From Pseudomonas fulva 12-X (GTDB lineage: Bacteria > Pseudomonadota > Gammaproteobacteria > Pseudomonadales > Pseudomonadaceae), in NCBI RefSeq assembly GCF_000213805.1, contig NC_015556.1:3363001-3427000 (forward strand): a stretch of DNA of 64,000 bases. Direction: 5' to 3'. Position 1 is the stretch's first letter. The number at the start of each line of letters is the position of its first letter. A program made the position numbers and the translations under genes. Of this stretch, positions 25,430-32,833 are shown piece by piece. Under the pieces are notes generated by a model, which saw nothing but the letters and a program-made list of their open reading frames with translations, did no database searches and was not told where the DNA came from.

Positions 25430-25955
25430 AAGACGAAAGCAGGGGTTCGGAACAGGCGCGCAACTCTACTCTTTTTTATTCACAGGTAAAGCCCTGGCCC
25501 GTGGCAGAGCGGCTGCGCGCGACAATCCACAGAAGCTGTGGATAACTTTGTGAATATGGTGGGCGAAATACCTGCTAACACCGATGAAATGGGCCTTGCG
25601 CTCAAACTGCTCATTTTTTCACCACCTCAAAAAAGTCTATATTTTTCATAAACTTATGTTTACGCCTACGCTATTACCGAGGTTTTGACAAGAGGCAATA
25701 TGCAGCTTGACAAGCTGCTTCGCGATTGTGCACAAGTCCCGCGGCGAGGCCTGAAAAATGCCCTGTTGCGGGGCGAAATCAGCCTTGACAAGGCGGCACG
25801 CCACGACGGGCGGGGCGTGCAGACCGTGCACCAAATCCGCCTCCCGTCATCTGCATGCCACAAAAGTGTGAAGCACCAATCAGGCGCAACCGGTTTGGCA
25901 GCCTCGATCACTTCGGGTTACCGTCGCAGATTGATCCGTACAGGAACCCACGCCC
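25430..25955. other. gene-poor, partly AT-rich stretch before ydbH
   Basis: Apart from a possible decayed reading frame (25700-25850) no gene is supported. The part 25540-25690 is visibly AT-rich with AAAAAAGTC and TATATTTTTCATAAAC patches, unlike its neighbours. A short string at 25605-25618 (GCTCAAACTGCTCATT) resembles the core of the long-hairpin elements. The ydbH promoter should lie toward the right end. Confidence 0.55.
25700..25850 (+). pseudogene. possible decayed S4-domain (RNA-binding) gene start
   Basis: From ATG 25700, behind AGAGG, the frame reads MQLDKLLRDCAQVPRRGLKN and on to ALLRGEISLD. This has the LDKLL-x-RRGLKNALLRG-x-I-x-LD rhythm of the N-terminal S4 domain of RsuA/RluB-type pseudouridine synthases. 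After about 45 residues the resemblance is lost, and the frame only continues as a shadow over ydbH. If correct, it is the relic of a truncated rRNA pseudouridine synthase. The match is short, so the call is tentative. Confidence 0.3.
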
Positions 25956-28556
25956 ATGCTCAGCCGCCGCGTCTGGCTGCGACTGTCCGTCACACTCGCC
26001 GTGCTGCTGATGCTGGCCGTCGGCCTTTATCTGGGCAGTCGATATTTGCTGCAGCGCAGCGGCATCGAAACCCTTGATTGGCATGGCGCATCGCTGTCGA
26101 GCGAAGGCCTGCGAATCGACGGCCTTGCGCTGCGCCAGCGCAGCACGGCCGGCACCCTGGAACTGCAGGGCGACGGCATCGACCTGGCCTGGCGCGACTT
26201 TGGCCTCAGCCTGCCGCTCTGGCAGCACGTCGCTATCGACCGCTTGTCGCTGCAGTGGCAACCGACAACAGCAGAAGAGCAGACCGAGCCTGCATCGACC
26301 GACCTCGACGTGCAGCAACTGGCCGCGCCGCTGGCCCTGCTGCCACGCAGTCTGACCGTCACCAACCTCACGGCTACCCTGCCCTGCGCCCGCGGCCAGT
26401 GCGTCGCCACCGGCAATCTGGCTCTGCAGCGCAGCGAGGCTGAGCACATCGCCCTGCGTTTGAATCTCGACCAGCAGATGCAGATCATCGGCGCCGCGTT
26501 CGACCTCAAGGCAGGCACAGATGCGCTCGACCTGAAATTGACGCTGGCCGTGGATCAGCAGCCGCAAGCCACCCTGACCAGCCACCTGCAGCAGCGCGGC
26601 GAGGGTCTGGCCTGGAACGGCGAGCTGGTGGCCACCCACCTTACCCAAGCCACCATGCTGCAGAACTGGCTGAGCGTCTGGGCACTGCCCGAGGGCAAGC
26701 AGTGGCCAGCGGCGCCGGGCGAAGCCAGTCTGGCAGGCGCGTGGCAACTTAACTTGCCGCGCCGCGAACTGGATGTGAACAACCTGCTGGCCGCCACGGG
26801 TCAGTTCGATCTGCACGGCAATCTGCCGCAGCCCTGGCCGGTGCCCGGCGTCGGCTTGCTGCAGGGGCAGCTGGCCCTGGCGGCCCATAATGAAGGCCAG
26901 CAGTGGATCGCCAGGCGCATCGAGGCCGATCTGCAATTCAGCGAGCCGAACCCTGACTGGCTGGCAATGTTGCCGCCGGAGCTGCGCAGCGAATCCCTGC
27001 AGTTTCAGGTTCAGGCCGATAAACCGCTCGACAACCTGCGCCCCGAGCTGGCCGAGCGCAGCCTGCCCTTGCAGGTAAAGGCTGCCCTGCGTGGCGCCAC
27101 GCGACTGGACCTGCAAGGCCGCGTCGCCATCGCCAGTTCGGCGCCCTGGGCCGTACAGTTCGCCGACAGCCGTCTCACCAGCCGCACCGCCAAGGTCAAT
27201 AAGGCTGACTGGCAAGCGACCGAGCTGAGCAGTGATCTGCATCTGTCGGGTTATGCCGACGGCAACGCAATCGAGCTGAACCTCGGCAAAGGTTCCGCGC
27301 TGCAGGCCGCCAGCCTGAAGGGCGCCGCACTGAGCGCGCAGAAACTGCAGGCGGATATTGGCGGCAGCGACCTCAAACTGACGCTGCAGGACGGCGCCCT
27401 GCACGGCTGGCGTTTCAACGGCCCGCTGAACCTGAGCACCACTCGCCTGGAGCAGGCCAACGTAAAACCCCAGGGCTGGCGTCTGCAAGGCCAGCTGGCC
27501 GCCGCCGACATGGCCGGTACGCTGAAAGGCAAACTCAGCAACGACAGCGAACTGCAACTCGATCTCGATGCGGGCCTCGACGCCAACCAGAACCTGCAGC
27601 TCAAGGCGACCCTCGCCGAGCTGTTCCTGCGCTCCGGCAACCCACTGGCCAAAACGTTGGTGCAATGGCCCGAGCTACTCGACCTCAACAGCGGCCGCCT
27701 TAACGCCGATGCCAACCTGACGCTGGCCGCCGGCAGCAGCGCGCCGAGCCTCGACCTGAACCTGACCGGCAAGGGCCTGGGCGGCATCTATGACCGCTCC
27801 GAACTCAGCGGCCTGGACACGCGGCTGCAGTTCAAACTGGCGCGCCAGCGTTTCGAACTGTACATACCTGAGCTCAAGCTACAGCAGGCCAATCCCGGCC
27901 TGCCCATCGGCCCCGTCGAAGCCCGCGCCCGCTATAGCGCGCCGCTGGCAGATGTCGGCAGGGGCCAACTGGAAGTGAACCTGGCGCGCACCGCGCTGAT
28001 GGGCGGCGAGGTCACCCTGACGCCTGGGCAGTGGAACCTGGCCGCCGGCAATCAACTGTTTCCCATCCAGATTCGCGGCCTTGAACTCCAGCAACTGTTC
28101 GCCCTCTACCCCGCTGAAGGCTTGGCCGGCAGCGGCACCCTGGACGGCGACCTACCGGTACGCCTGGGCGAGAACGGCATCGAGATCGAGCAAGGCCACG
28201 TCGCCGCCCGCCAGCCTGGCGGCTACCTGAAGTTCAGTTCCGAGAAGATCAAGGCCCTGGGCCGCAGCAATCCGGCAATGCAGCTGGTGACCCAGTCCCT
28301 GGAGGATTTCCGCTTCACCACCCTGAACAGCTCGGTCGACTATGATCAGCACGGCAAACTGACCCTGGGCATGCGCCTGGAGGGCCAGAACCCGGCCATC
28401 GAGAACGGCCGCCCGATTCACTTCAACATCAACCTGGAGGAAGACATCCCCAACCTGCTCGCCAGCCTGCAGCTGACCGACCGGGTCAACGACATCATCA
28501 CGCGGCGCGTGCAGCAGCGAATGCTGCAGCGCACTACCGCGCCCAAGGAGCCTTGA
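25956..28556 (+). CDS. ydbH: AsmA-like intermembrane phospholipid transport protein YdbH
   Basis: 866 residues. A single N-terminal membrane helix (LSVTLAVLLMLAVGLYLGSRYLL) anchors a long periplasmic part made of repeating amphipathic beta strands, as in the AsmA-like proteins TamB, YhdP and YdbH. The C-terminus (PIHFNINLEEDIPNLLASLQLTDRVNDIITRRVQQRM) is the conserved YdbH end. In E. coli YdbH, with TamB and YhdP, carries phospholipids from inner to outer membrane, and YnbE completes the bridge by strand pairing. The next two genes are exactly ynbE and ydbL. The start at 25956 is the first ATG that gives the membrane anchor. Confidence 0.93.
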   Translation: MLSRRVWLRLSVTLAVLLMLAVGLYLGSRYLLQRSGIETLDWHGASLSSEGLRIDGLALRQRSTAGTLELQGDGIDLAWRDFGLSLPLWQHVAIDRLSLQWQPTTAEEQTEPASTDLDVQQLAAPLALLPRSLTVTNLTATLPCARGQCVATGNLALQRSEAEHIALRLNLDQQMQIIGAAFDLKAGTDALDLKLTLAVDQQPQATLTSHLQQRGEGLAWNGELVATHLTQATMLQNWLSVWALPEGKQWPAAPGEASLAGAWQLNLPRRELDVNNLLAATGQFDLHGNLPQPWPVPGVGLLQGQLALAAHNEGQQWIARRIEADLQFSEPNPDWLAMLPPELRSESLQFQVQADKPLDNLRPELAERSLPLQVKAALRGATRLDLQGRVAIASSAPWAVQFADSRLTSRTAKVNKADWQATELSSDLHLSGYADGNAIELNLGKGSALQAASLKGAALSAQKLQADIGGSDLKLTLQDGALHGWRFNGPLNLSTTRLEQANVKPQGWRLQGQLAAADMAGTLKGKLSNDSELQLDLDAGLDANQNLQLKATLAELFLRSGNPLAKTLVQWPELLDLNSGRLNADANLTLAAGSSAPSLDLNLTGKGLGGIYDRSELSGLDTRLQFKLARQRFELYIPELKLQQANPGLPIGPVEARARYSAPLADVGRGQLEVNLARTALMGGEVTLTPGQWNLAAGNQLFPIQIRGLELQQLFALYPAEGLAGSGTLDGDLPVRLGENGIEIEQGHVAARQPGGYLKFSSEKIKALGRSNPAMQLVTQSLEDFRFTTLNSSVDYDQHGKLTLGMRLEGQNPAIENGRPIHFNINLEEDIPNLLASLQLTDRVNDIITRRVQQRMLQRTTAPKEP

Positions 28557-28570
28557 CGAGGAGAAGCGCC

Positions 28571-28762
28571 ATGCGCTTGCGTAGTTGCATCACCGCCCTG
28601 CTGCTGGGGCTGCTGACCACAGCCTGTACCCCGACGGTACAGCTGGCGATGCCCAACGAGCCGATCAACATCAACCTGAATGTGAAGATCGAGCACGAGA
28701 TCTATATCAAGGTGGATAAGGCGCTGGACAGCATGTTCAGTGAATCCAGCGGACTGTTCTGA
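28571..28762 (+). CDS. ynbE: YnbE-family outer-membrane lipoprotein
   Basis: 63 residues. A short signal ends in the lipobox LTTAC (Cys18 or so), followed by PTVQLAMPNEPININLNVKIEHEIYIKVDKALD, the conserved YnbE sequence. YnbE is an outer-membrane lipoprotein that stacks against the C-terminal beta strands of YdbH. GAGGAGAAGCGCC precedes the start at 28571, 14 bases after ydbH. It is the middle cistron of a three-gene operon. Confidence 0.93.
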   Translation: MRLRSCITALLLGLLTTACTPTVQLAMPNEPININLNVKIEHEIYIKVDKALDSMFSESSGLF

Positions 28763-28772
28763 GGAGCCACGC

Positions 28773-29117
28773 ATGAACCTGATCAAACCTTTCGCCGGCC
28801 TGTTGCTGCTGCTCAGCCTGAGCCTGCCGGCCCACGCCATCAGCCTCAACGAGGCGATGTCCGCCCTGGGTGATGCCAAGGCCAGCGGCCAGCTCGGCGA
28901 AATGCCCAATGGCTACCTCGGCGTGGTCAAATCTGGCGGCCAGGCCGACGAGATCGCCAAGCTGATCAACGCTGCACGCCGTGCCGAATACCAGAAGCTC
29001 GCCCAGCAGAACGGTATCCAGCTCAGCGACGTGGAAACCATCGCCGGCCAGAAGGCCATCGACAAGACCCCGGCCGGCCAGTACATCCAGCAGCAAGGGC
29101 ATTGGCGCCGCAAGTGA
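28773..29117 (+). CDS. ydbL: YdbL family (DUF1318) periplasmic protein
   Basis: 114 residues. A cleavable signal peptide (LLLLLSLSLPAHA) is followed by the DUF1318/YdbL region: ISLNEAMSALGDAKASGQLGE, NGYLGVVKSGGQADEIAKLINAARRAEYQKLA and KTPAGQYIQQQGHWRRK. YdbL is thought to be a chaperone-like helper that prevents YnbE self-association during assembly of the YdbH-YnbE bridge. GAGGAG lies before the ATG at 28773, 10 bases after ynbE. It is followed directly by an intrinsic terminator. Confidence 0.94.
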   Translation: MNLIKPFAGLLLLLSLSLPAHAISLNEAMSALGDAKASGQLGEMPNGYLGVVKSGGQADEIAKLINAARRAEYQKLAQQNGIQLSDVETIAGQKAIDKTPAGQYIQQQGHWRRK

Positions 29118-29125
29118 CGCCGCAG

Positions 29126-29154
29126 AGCGCTCGCCGCACGGTGCGAGCGCTTTC
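29126..29154 (+). terminator. rho-independent terminator of the ydbH-ynbE-ydbL operon
   Basis: The nine-base stem AGCGCTCGC / GCGAGCGCT with loop CGCACGGT is followed by TTTCTC. It begins eight bases past the ydbL stop. Confidence 0.85.
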
Positions 29155-29268
29155 TCAATTCCCCGCAAAGAATCCCGTAGCCCTCGTCAGCTCTGGCCTG
29201 GCGCGGAACTCGGTTACCGGCCTCCAGTCTCACCTCCAGCTATCGCCACCGATCAGAGGACGACCGAG

Positions 29269-29502
29269 ATGAGCCTTATCGACTGCCCCGAATGCCAACA
29301 CCGCATCTCCGACAAGGCTTATGCCTGCCCGCAGTGCGGCAACCCGATGCAAGCGCAGCCCGGCAATCGCTGGCTCACCGAGAAGAACGTCGGCCAGGTG
29401 GCCGGCGCGACCACCGCCTGGCTCACCGCTCCCTGGATCGCCCGCATGGTGTTTGGCGTGGTGGCGATGATCTGCATCACCGTGATCATCGTCGCCAGTT
29501 GA
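29269..29502 (+). CDS. small zinc-ribbon membrane protein
   Basis: 77 residues. The N-terminal zinc ribbon reads CPECQHRISDKAYACPQCGNP, two CxxC pairs. A C-terminal membrane helix reads WIARMVFGVVAMICITVIIVA. Zinc-ribbon plus membrane-helix micro-proteins are common and mostly untested. The start at 29269 is supported by AGAGGACGACCGAG upstream. It lies between the ydb operon terminator and the convergent MocR gene, seven bases from the latter's stop. Confidence 0.75.
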   Translation: MSLIDCPECQHRISDKAYACPQCGNPMQAQPGNRWLTEKNVGQVAGATTAWLTAPWIARMVFGVVAMICITVIIVAS

Positions 29503-29509
29503 GCAGCGC

Positions 29510-31012
29510 TCAGGGGCGGCGAAGCAGCCGCGCCACGTCCCTGGCGGCCACATCGATGGCCGCTTCGTCGTACGCCGCGAAACCCATCACCAGCCCTGGC
29601 GCCTGGGGCTGCACGCAATAGCGCTGCAGGGGCATCACGTCGATGCCCGCCTCGGCCAGGCGCGCCTGGGCATCACCCTCCTCCATGCCGTGAAGCCGGC
29701 ACACCACATCCAGGCCGGCGCGAATCGGCGGTACCTCGATCAGCCCCTGCCAATGCCGCTCGGCAGCCGCCGAGAACGCCTCGGCCCGCGCGGCGTAGAG
29801 CTTGCGCATGCGCCGCAGGTGGCGATCAAAGTGGCCCTGGTCGATGAAATCCGTCAGTACCGCCTGAGCCAGGCTGTTGGCATGCCGCGCGGTCAACGAC
29901 ACCAGGCGCGTGAAGCCGTCGACCAACTGCGGCGGCAGCACCACATAGGCCATGCGCAGGGACGGAAACAGCAGCTTGCTGAAGGTGCCAGCGAGAATCA
30001 CCGACGCATCGGCGCCGGCCATGCTGCGCAACGCCGGAATGGGCTTGGCGACGAAACGGTACTCGCTGTCGTAATCGTCCTCGAAGATGTAGCTGCCCTG
30101 CTCGTCGGCCCAGCGCAGCAACGCCAGACGCCGCGCTGGCGACAGTTCGCCGCCCAGCGGCGCCTGGTGCGAGGGCGTGACGTAGGCCAGCCGCGCATCC
30201 GGCGCCAGGCCAAGGGCCGTATCGACCTGCAGGCCTTCGCGGTCGACCGGCACGTCGATCACCGCCACGCCGCTGGCCTTCATCAATTGTCGGGCACCGG
30301 GATAGCCGGGGTCTTCCATCCATACCCGTTCCCCCGGCGCCACCAGCAGGCGCAAGGTCAGGTCCAGTGCCTGCTGCACGCTACCGAGTATCACGATGCG
30401 CTCGGCGCCGACCTGCACGCCCCGGGCAATCGCCAGGTATTGAGCGATGGCACGCCGCAGCGCGGGCAGGCCGGCGGGGTCGGCATCGAGCATGTCCAGC
30501 AGGCGCGAGGAGCGCAGATGGGCGGTATGCAGCTTGCGCCACAGGTCGATGGGAAACGCCAGCACATCACCCCGGTGCGGGAAGAACGGCCGCAAGCCGC
30601 GCTGGGCAGCGCCACTCATGAACACCGGTTTTTCCGCCTGCAAGCGCTGCGCCCAAGCCGTATCCGGCGCTTCACGCGGCTGCTCGACGGGCGCCCGAAC
30701 CGCCCGCCGGGCATTGCCGACGTTGAGCGTGGCATCCGGCAGCACCGTGCACACCCGCGTGCCGTAGCCGCTGCCGGTATCCAGATAACCCTCAGACTGC
30801 AGCTGCTGATAGGCCGCCTGCACGGTACCGCGGGCCATGCCGTAGTGCTCGGCCAGGGCGCGGGTGCTGGGCAGTTGGCTACCCGACGGCAGGCGACTGC
30901 TGAGGATCGCCTCGCGCAGCGCTCCGTACAGCCAGCGCTGCAAACTCTCGCCCGGCTGCGGCGTGCCCAGGGGCAGCGAGACCACCAAGGGGGCGGGTTT
31001 TCTATTCGTCAT
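29510..31012 (-). CDS. MocR-type (GntR HTH + aminotransferase fold) transcriptional regulator
   Basis: 500 residues. An N-terminal GntR winged helix (WLYGALREAILSSRLPSGSQLPSTRALAEHYGMARGTVQAAYQQL) is joined to a fold-type I aminotransferase domain. The PLP lysine lies in AGTFSKLLFPSLRMAYVVLP and the PLP-contact motif in EDDYDSEYRF. PdxR-like members use PLP as signal; others sense amines or GABA. The ATG at 31012 is chosen; a GTG one codon earlier is possible. It is divergent from the FecI-type sigma gene (220 bases between starts), but that spacing is more likely shared promoter space than shared regulation. Confidence 0.93.
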   Translation of the reverse strand: MTNRKPAPLVVSLPLGTPQPGESLQRWLYGALREAILSSRLPSGSQLPSTRALAEHYGMARGTVQAAYQQLQSEGYLDTGSGYGTRVCTVLPDATLNVGNARRAVRAPVEQPREAPDTAWAQRLQAEKPVFMSGAAQRGLRPFFPHRGDVLAFPIDLWRKLHTAHLRSSRLLDMLDADPAGLPALRRAIAQYLAIARGVQVGAERIVILGSVQQALDLTLRLLVAPGERVWMEDPGYPGARQLMKASGVAVIDVPVDREGLQVDTALGLAPDARLAYVTPSHQAPLGGELSPARRLALLRWADEQGSYIFEDDYDSEYRFVAKPIPALRSMAGADASVILAGTFSKLLFPSLRMAYVVLPPQLVDGFTRLVSLTARHANSLAQAVLTDFIDQGHFDRHLRRMRKLYAARAEAFSAAAERHWQGLIEVPPIRAGLDVVCRLHGMEEGDAQARLAEAGIDVMPLQRYCVQPQAPGLVMGFAAYDEAAIDVAARDVARLLRRP

Positions 31013-31169
31013 CACTGCCTAACCTGGATCAATCGGATGGTGCTTTATGGATCAACTTGCTGATCCAGTTCAAGCCGAGAATCTGCCTTACCCCCAAACA
31101 GCTTCCACGGTAACCAATCCCCAGGCTCCAATCGCGCATCCCCCATTGCAGCAATCCGTACAGCCTGCT

Positions 31170-31200
31170 CTAATTTGCGACTAATTCTTATCTGCATTAA
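31170..31200. promoter_or_regulatory. candidate Fur box upstream of the FecI-type sigma gene
   Basis: The minus-strand reading contains GATAAGAATTAGTC, which matches 9 of 13 bases of the right part of the Fur consensus. It lies 30 to 60 bases before the sigma factor start. The left half-site is poor, so this is a suggestion supported mainly by the iron-uptake context. Confidence 0.35.
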
Positions 31201-31231
31201 GGCGCGCAAACGCCTCCGGTACGTGCCCTCG

Positions 31232-31756
31232 ATGACCCCTTCGGATACCTCTACCCTGCACCAGCTGTACACCAGCCATCGCAGCTGGCTGCAGCAGTTC
31301 CTGCGCCGTCGCCTGGGTGACAGCGCCGATGCCGCCGATCTGGTGCAGGACACCTTCGTGCGCCTGCTGCTGCGCCCGCGTCGCTTCGACAGCCACAGTG
31401 GCGAGCGCTCGTACCTGGCGACCATCGCTCGCGGACTGAGCATCGATCATTGGCGCCGCAAACAGCTGGAACAAGCCTGGTTGAGCGCCCTGGCAAGCCG
31501 TCCGGAAGCACTGCAGCCGTCGCCGGAGCAGGCCGCACTGATCATCGAAACCCTGCACGAAGTGGACGCCATGTTGCTGCGCCTACCCGCGCGGGTGCGC
31601 CAGGCGTTTCTGCTCGCCCAGCTCGACGGCCTGCCCTATCGCGAGATCGCCACGCAGCTCGGCGTGTCCGAGCGCATGGTCAAGAAATACCTGGCCCAGG
31701 CGCTGCTGCACTGCGCACTGCTCGAAGCCGAACTCGACGGTCTGCTGGTCGAATGA
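31232..31756 (+). CDS. FecI-type ECF sigma factor
   Basis: 174 residues with the two sigma regions of the ECF FecI group. Region 2 is DSADAADLVQDTFVRLLLRPRRFDSHSGERSYLATIARGLSIDHWRR. Region 4 is LHEVDAMLLRLPARVRQAFLLAQLDGLPYREIATQLGVSERMVKKYLAQAL. Such factors direct RNA polymerase to the gene of a TonB receptor when the receptor signals through FecR. The start at 31232 gives the usual N-terminus; an upstream Met at 31175 would add 19 basic residues. It overlaps the fecR-like gene by four bases. Confidence 0.95.
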   Translation: MTPSDTSTLHQLYTSHRSWLQQFLRRRLGDSADAADLVQDTFVRLLLRPRRFDSHSGERSYLATIARGLSIDHWRRKQLEQAWLSALASRPEALQPSPEQAALIIETLHEVDAMLLRLPARVRQAFLLAQLDGLPYREIATQLGVSERMVKKYLAQALLHCALLEAELDGLLVE

Positions 31757-32742
31757 TCAACCCGCGCCCCCACACCCTAAGCCACGCCAGCCTGCAGCAG
31801 GCCGCCGACTGGTACGTGCGCCTGCACGACGTACAGGCCGATGGCCAGGTGCGCCAACAATGGCAGCGGTGGCTGGAGCAACACGGCGAACACCGCGACG
31901 CCTGGCACTATGTCGAGCGCGTCAGCCAGCGTTTCGGCCAGTTGCAGCAACAGGACGACGGACAGACGCTGCGCCGTGCCCTGGCCCAGCCTGGCCGCTC
32001 CGGCCTGACCCGGCGCGAGGGTTTGAAGAGCCTATTGATCGTCGGCGCTGGCAGCCTGGTGGCGTGGAGCGCCTGGCGCCACACGGCACTGCCGCGCCTA
32101 GTCGCCGGCTGGAGCGCCGACTTCGCCACCGGCATCGGCGAGGTGTGCGAAACCCGCCTGGCCGACGGCACTCGCCTGTGGCTCAACGCCGGCAGCGCGG
32201 TGGACGCCGACGTCGACGACGCCGTGCGCCTGCTGCACCTGCGCGTTGGCGAAGTGCTGATCGACACCGCCCGCGATACCCGGCCCTTCTTCATCACCAG
32301 CCGGCACGGGCGCATGCAGGCGTTGGGCACGCGCTTCAGCGTGCGCCAGAGCGATACGCAAACCTGGCTGACGGTATTCGACGGCACGGTGGAAATCCGC
32401 ACCGCAGGCAACCAGCAAACCCTGCGCATCCCCGCTGGCCAGCAAGTCACCTTCGACACTGCGCAGATTGGCGCCGTGCAAGCCGCAGCCGGCGCCCGCG
32501 AATCATGGACGCGTCATGTGCTGGCCGCCGAAGGCATGCCGCTGGGCCAGTTGCTCGACGAGTTGGGGCAATTTCGCCGCGGCCACCTGGGCTGCAACCC
32601 GGCGGTCGCCAACCTGCCGGTGATGGGCTATTTCCCGCTGGACGACAGCGAGCAAAGCCTGCGCCTGCTGCAGGCCGCCCTGCCCATTCGCGTGCAGCGG
32701 CTGACCGACTGGTGGGTAAGCGTCGAGCCGAGCGGGGCCTGA
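31753..32742 (+). CDS. FecR-type transmembrane sigma regulator
   Basis: 329 residues. A cytoplasmic DUF4880 domain (QQAADWYVRLHDVQADGQVRQQWQRWLEQHGEHRDAW) is followed by a single helix at about residues 93-110 (SLLIVGAGSLVAWSAW). The periplasmic FecR domain contains TRLWLNAGSAVDADVDDAVRLLHLRVGEVLIDT and GTRFSVRQ. The C-terminal STN-contact part ends with LLQAALPIRVQRL. It carries the signal from the receptor plug to the sigma factor. Its start overlaps the sigma gene stop (ATGA), and the receptor gene follows 91 bases later, forming one signalling unit. Confidence 0.94.
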   Translation: MINPRPHTLSHASLQQAADWYVRLHDVQADGQVRQQWQRWLEQHGEHRDAWHYVERVSQRFGQLQQQDDGQTLRRALAQPGRSGLTRREGLKSLLIVGAGSLVAWSAWRHTALPRLVAGWSADFATGIGEVCETRLADGTRLWLNAGSAVDADVDDAVRLLHLRVGEVLIDTARDTRPFFITSRHGRMQALGTRFSVRQSDTQTWLTVFDGTVEIRTAGNQQTLRIPAGQQVTFDTAQIGAVQAAAGARESWTRHVLAAEGMPLGQLLDELGQFRRGHLGCNPAVANLPVMGYFPLDDSEQSLRLLQAALPIRVQRLTDWWVSVEPSGA

Positions 32743-32833
32743 ACGAAATTAATTCATCGGCGCGGTTCCCTTTTGCAGATCTGGCTCGGTAATCCCTGAG
32801 AAGCCAACCGATCAGACCAATCCTGGGGCCACC

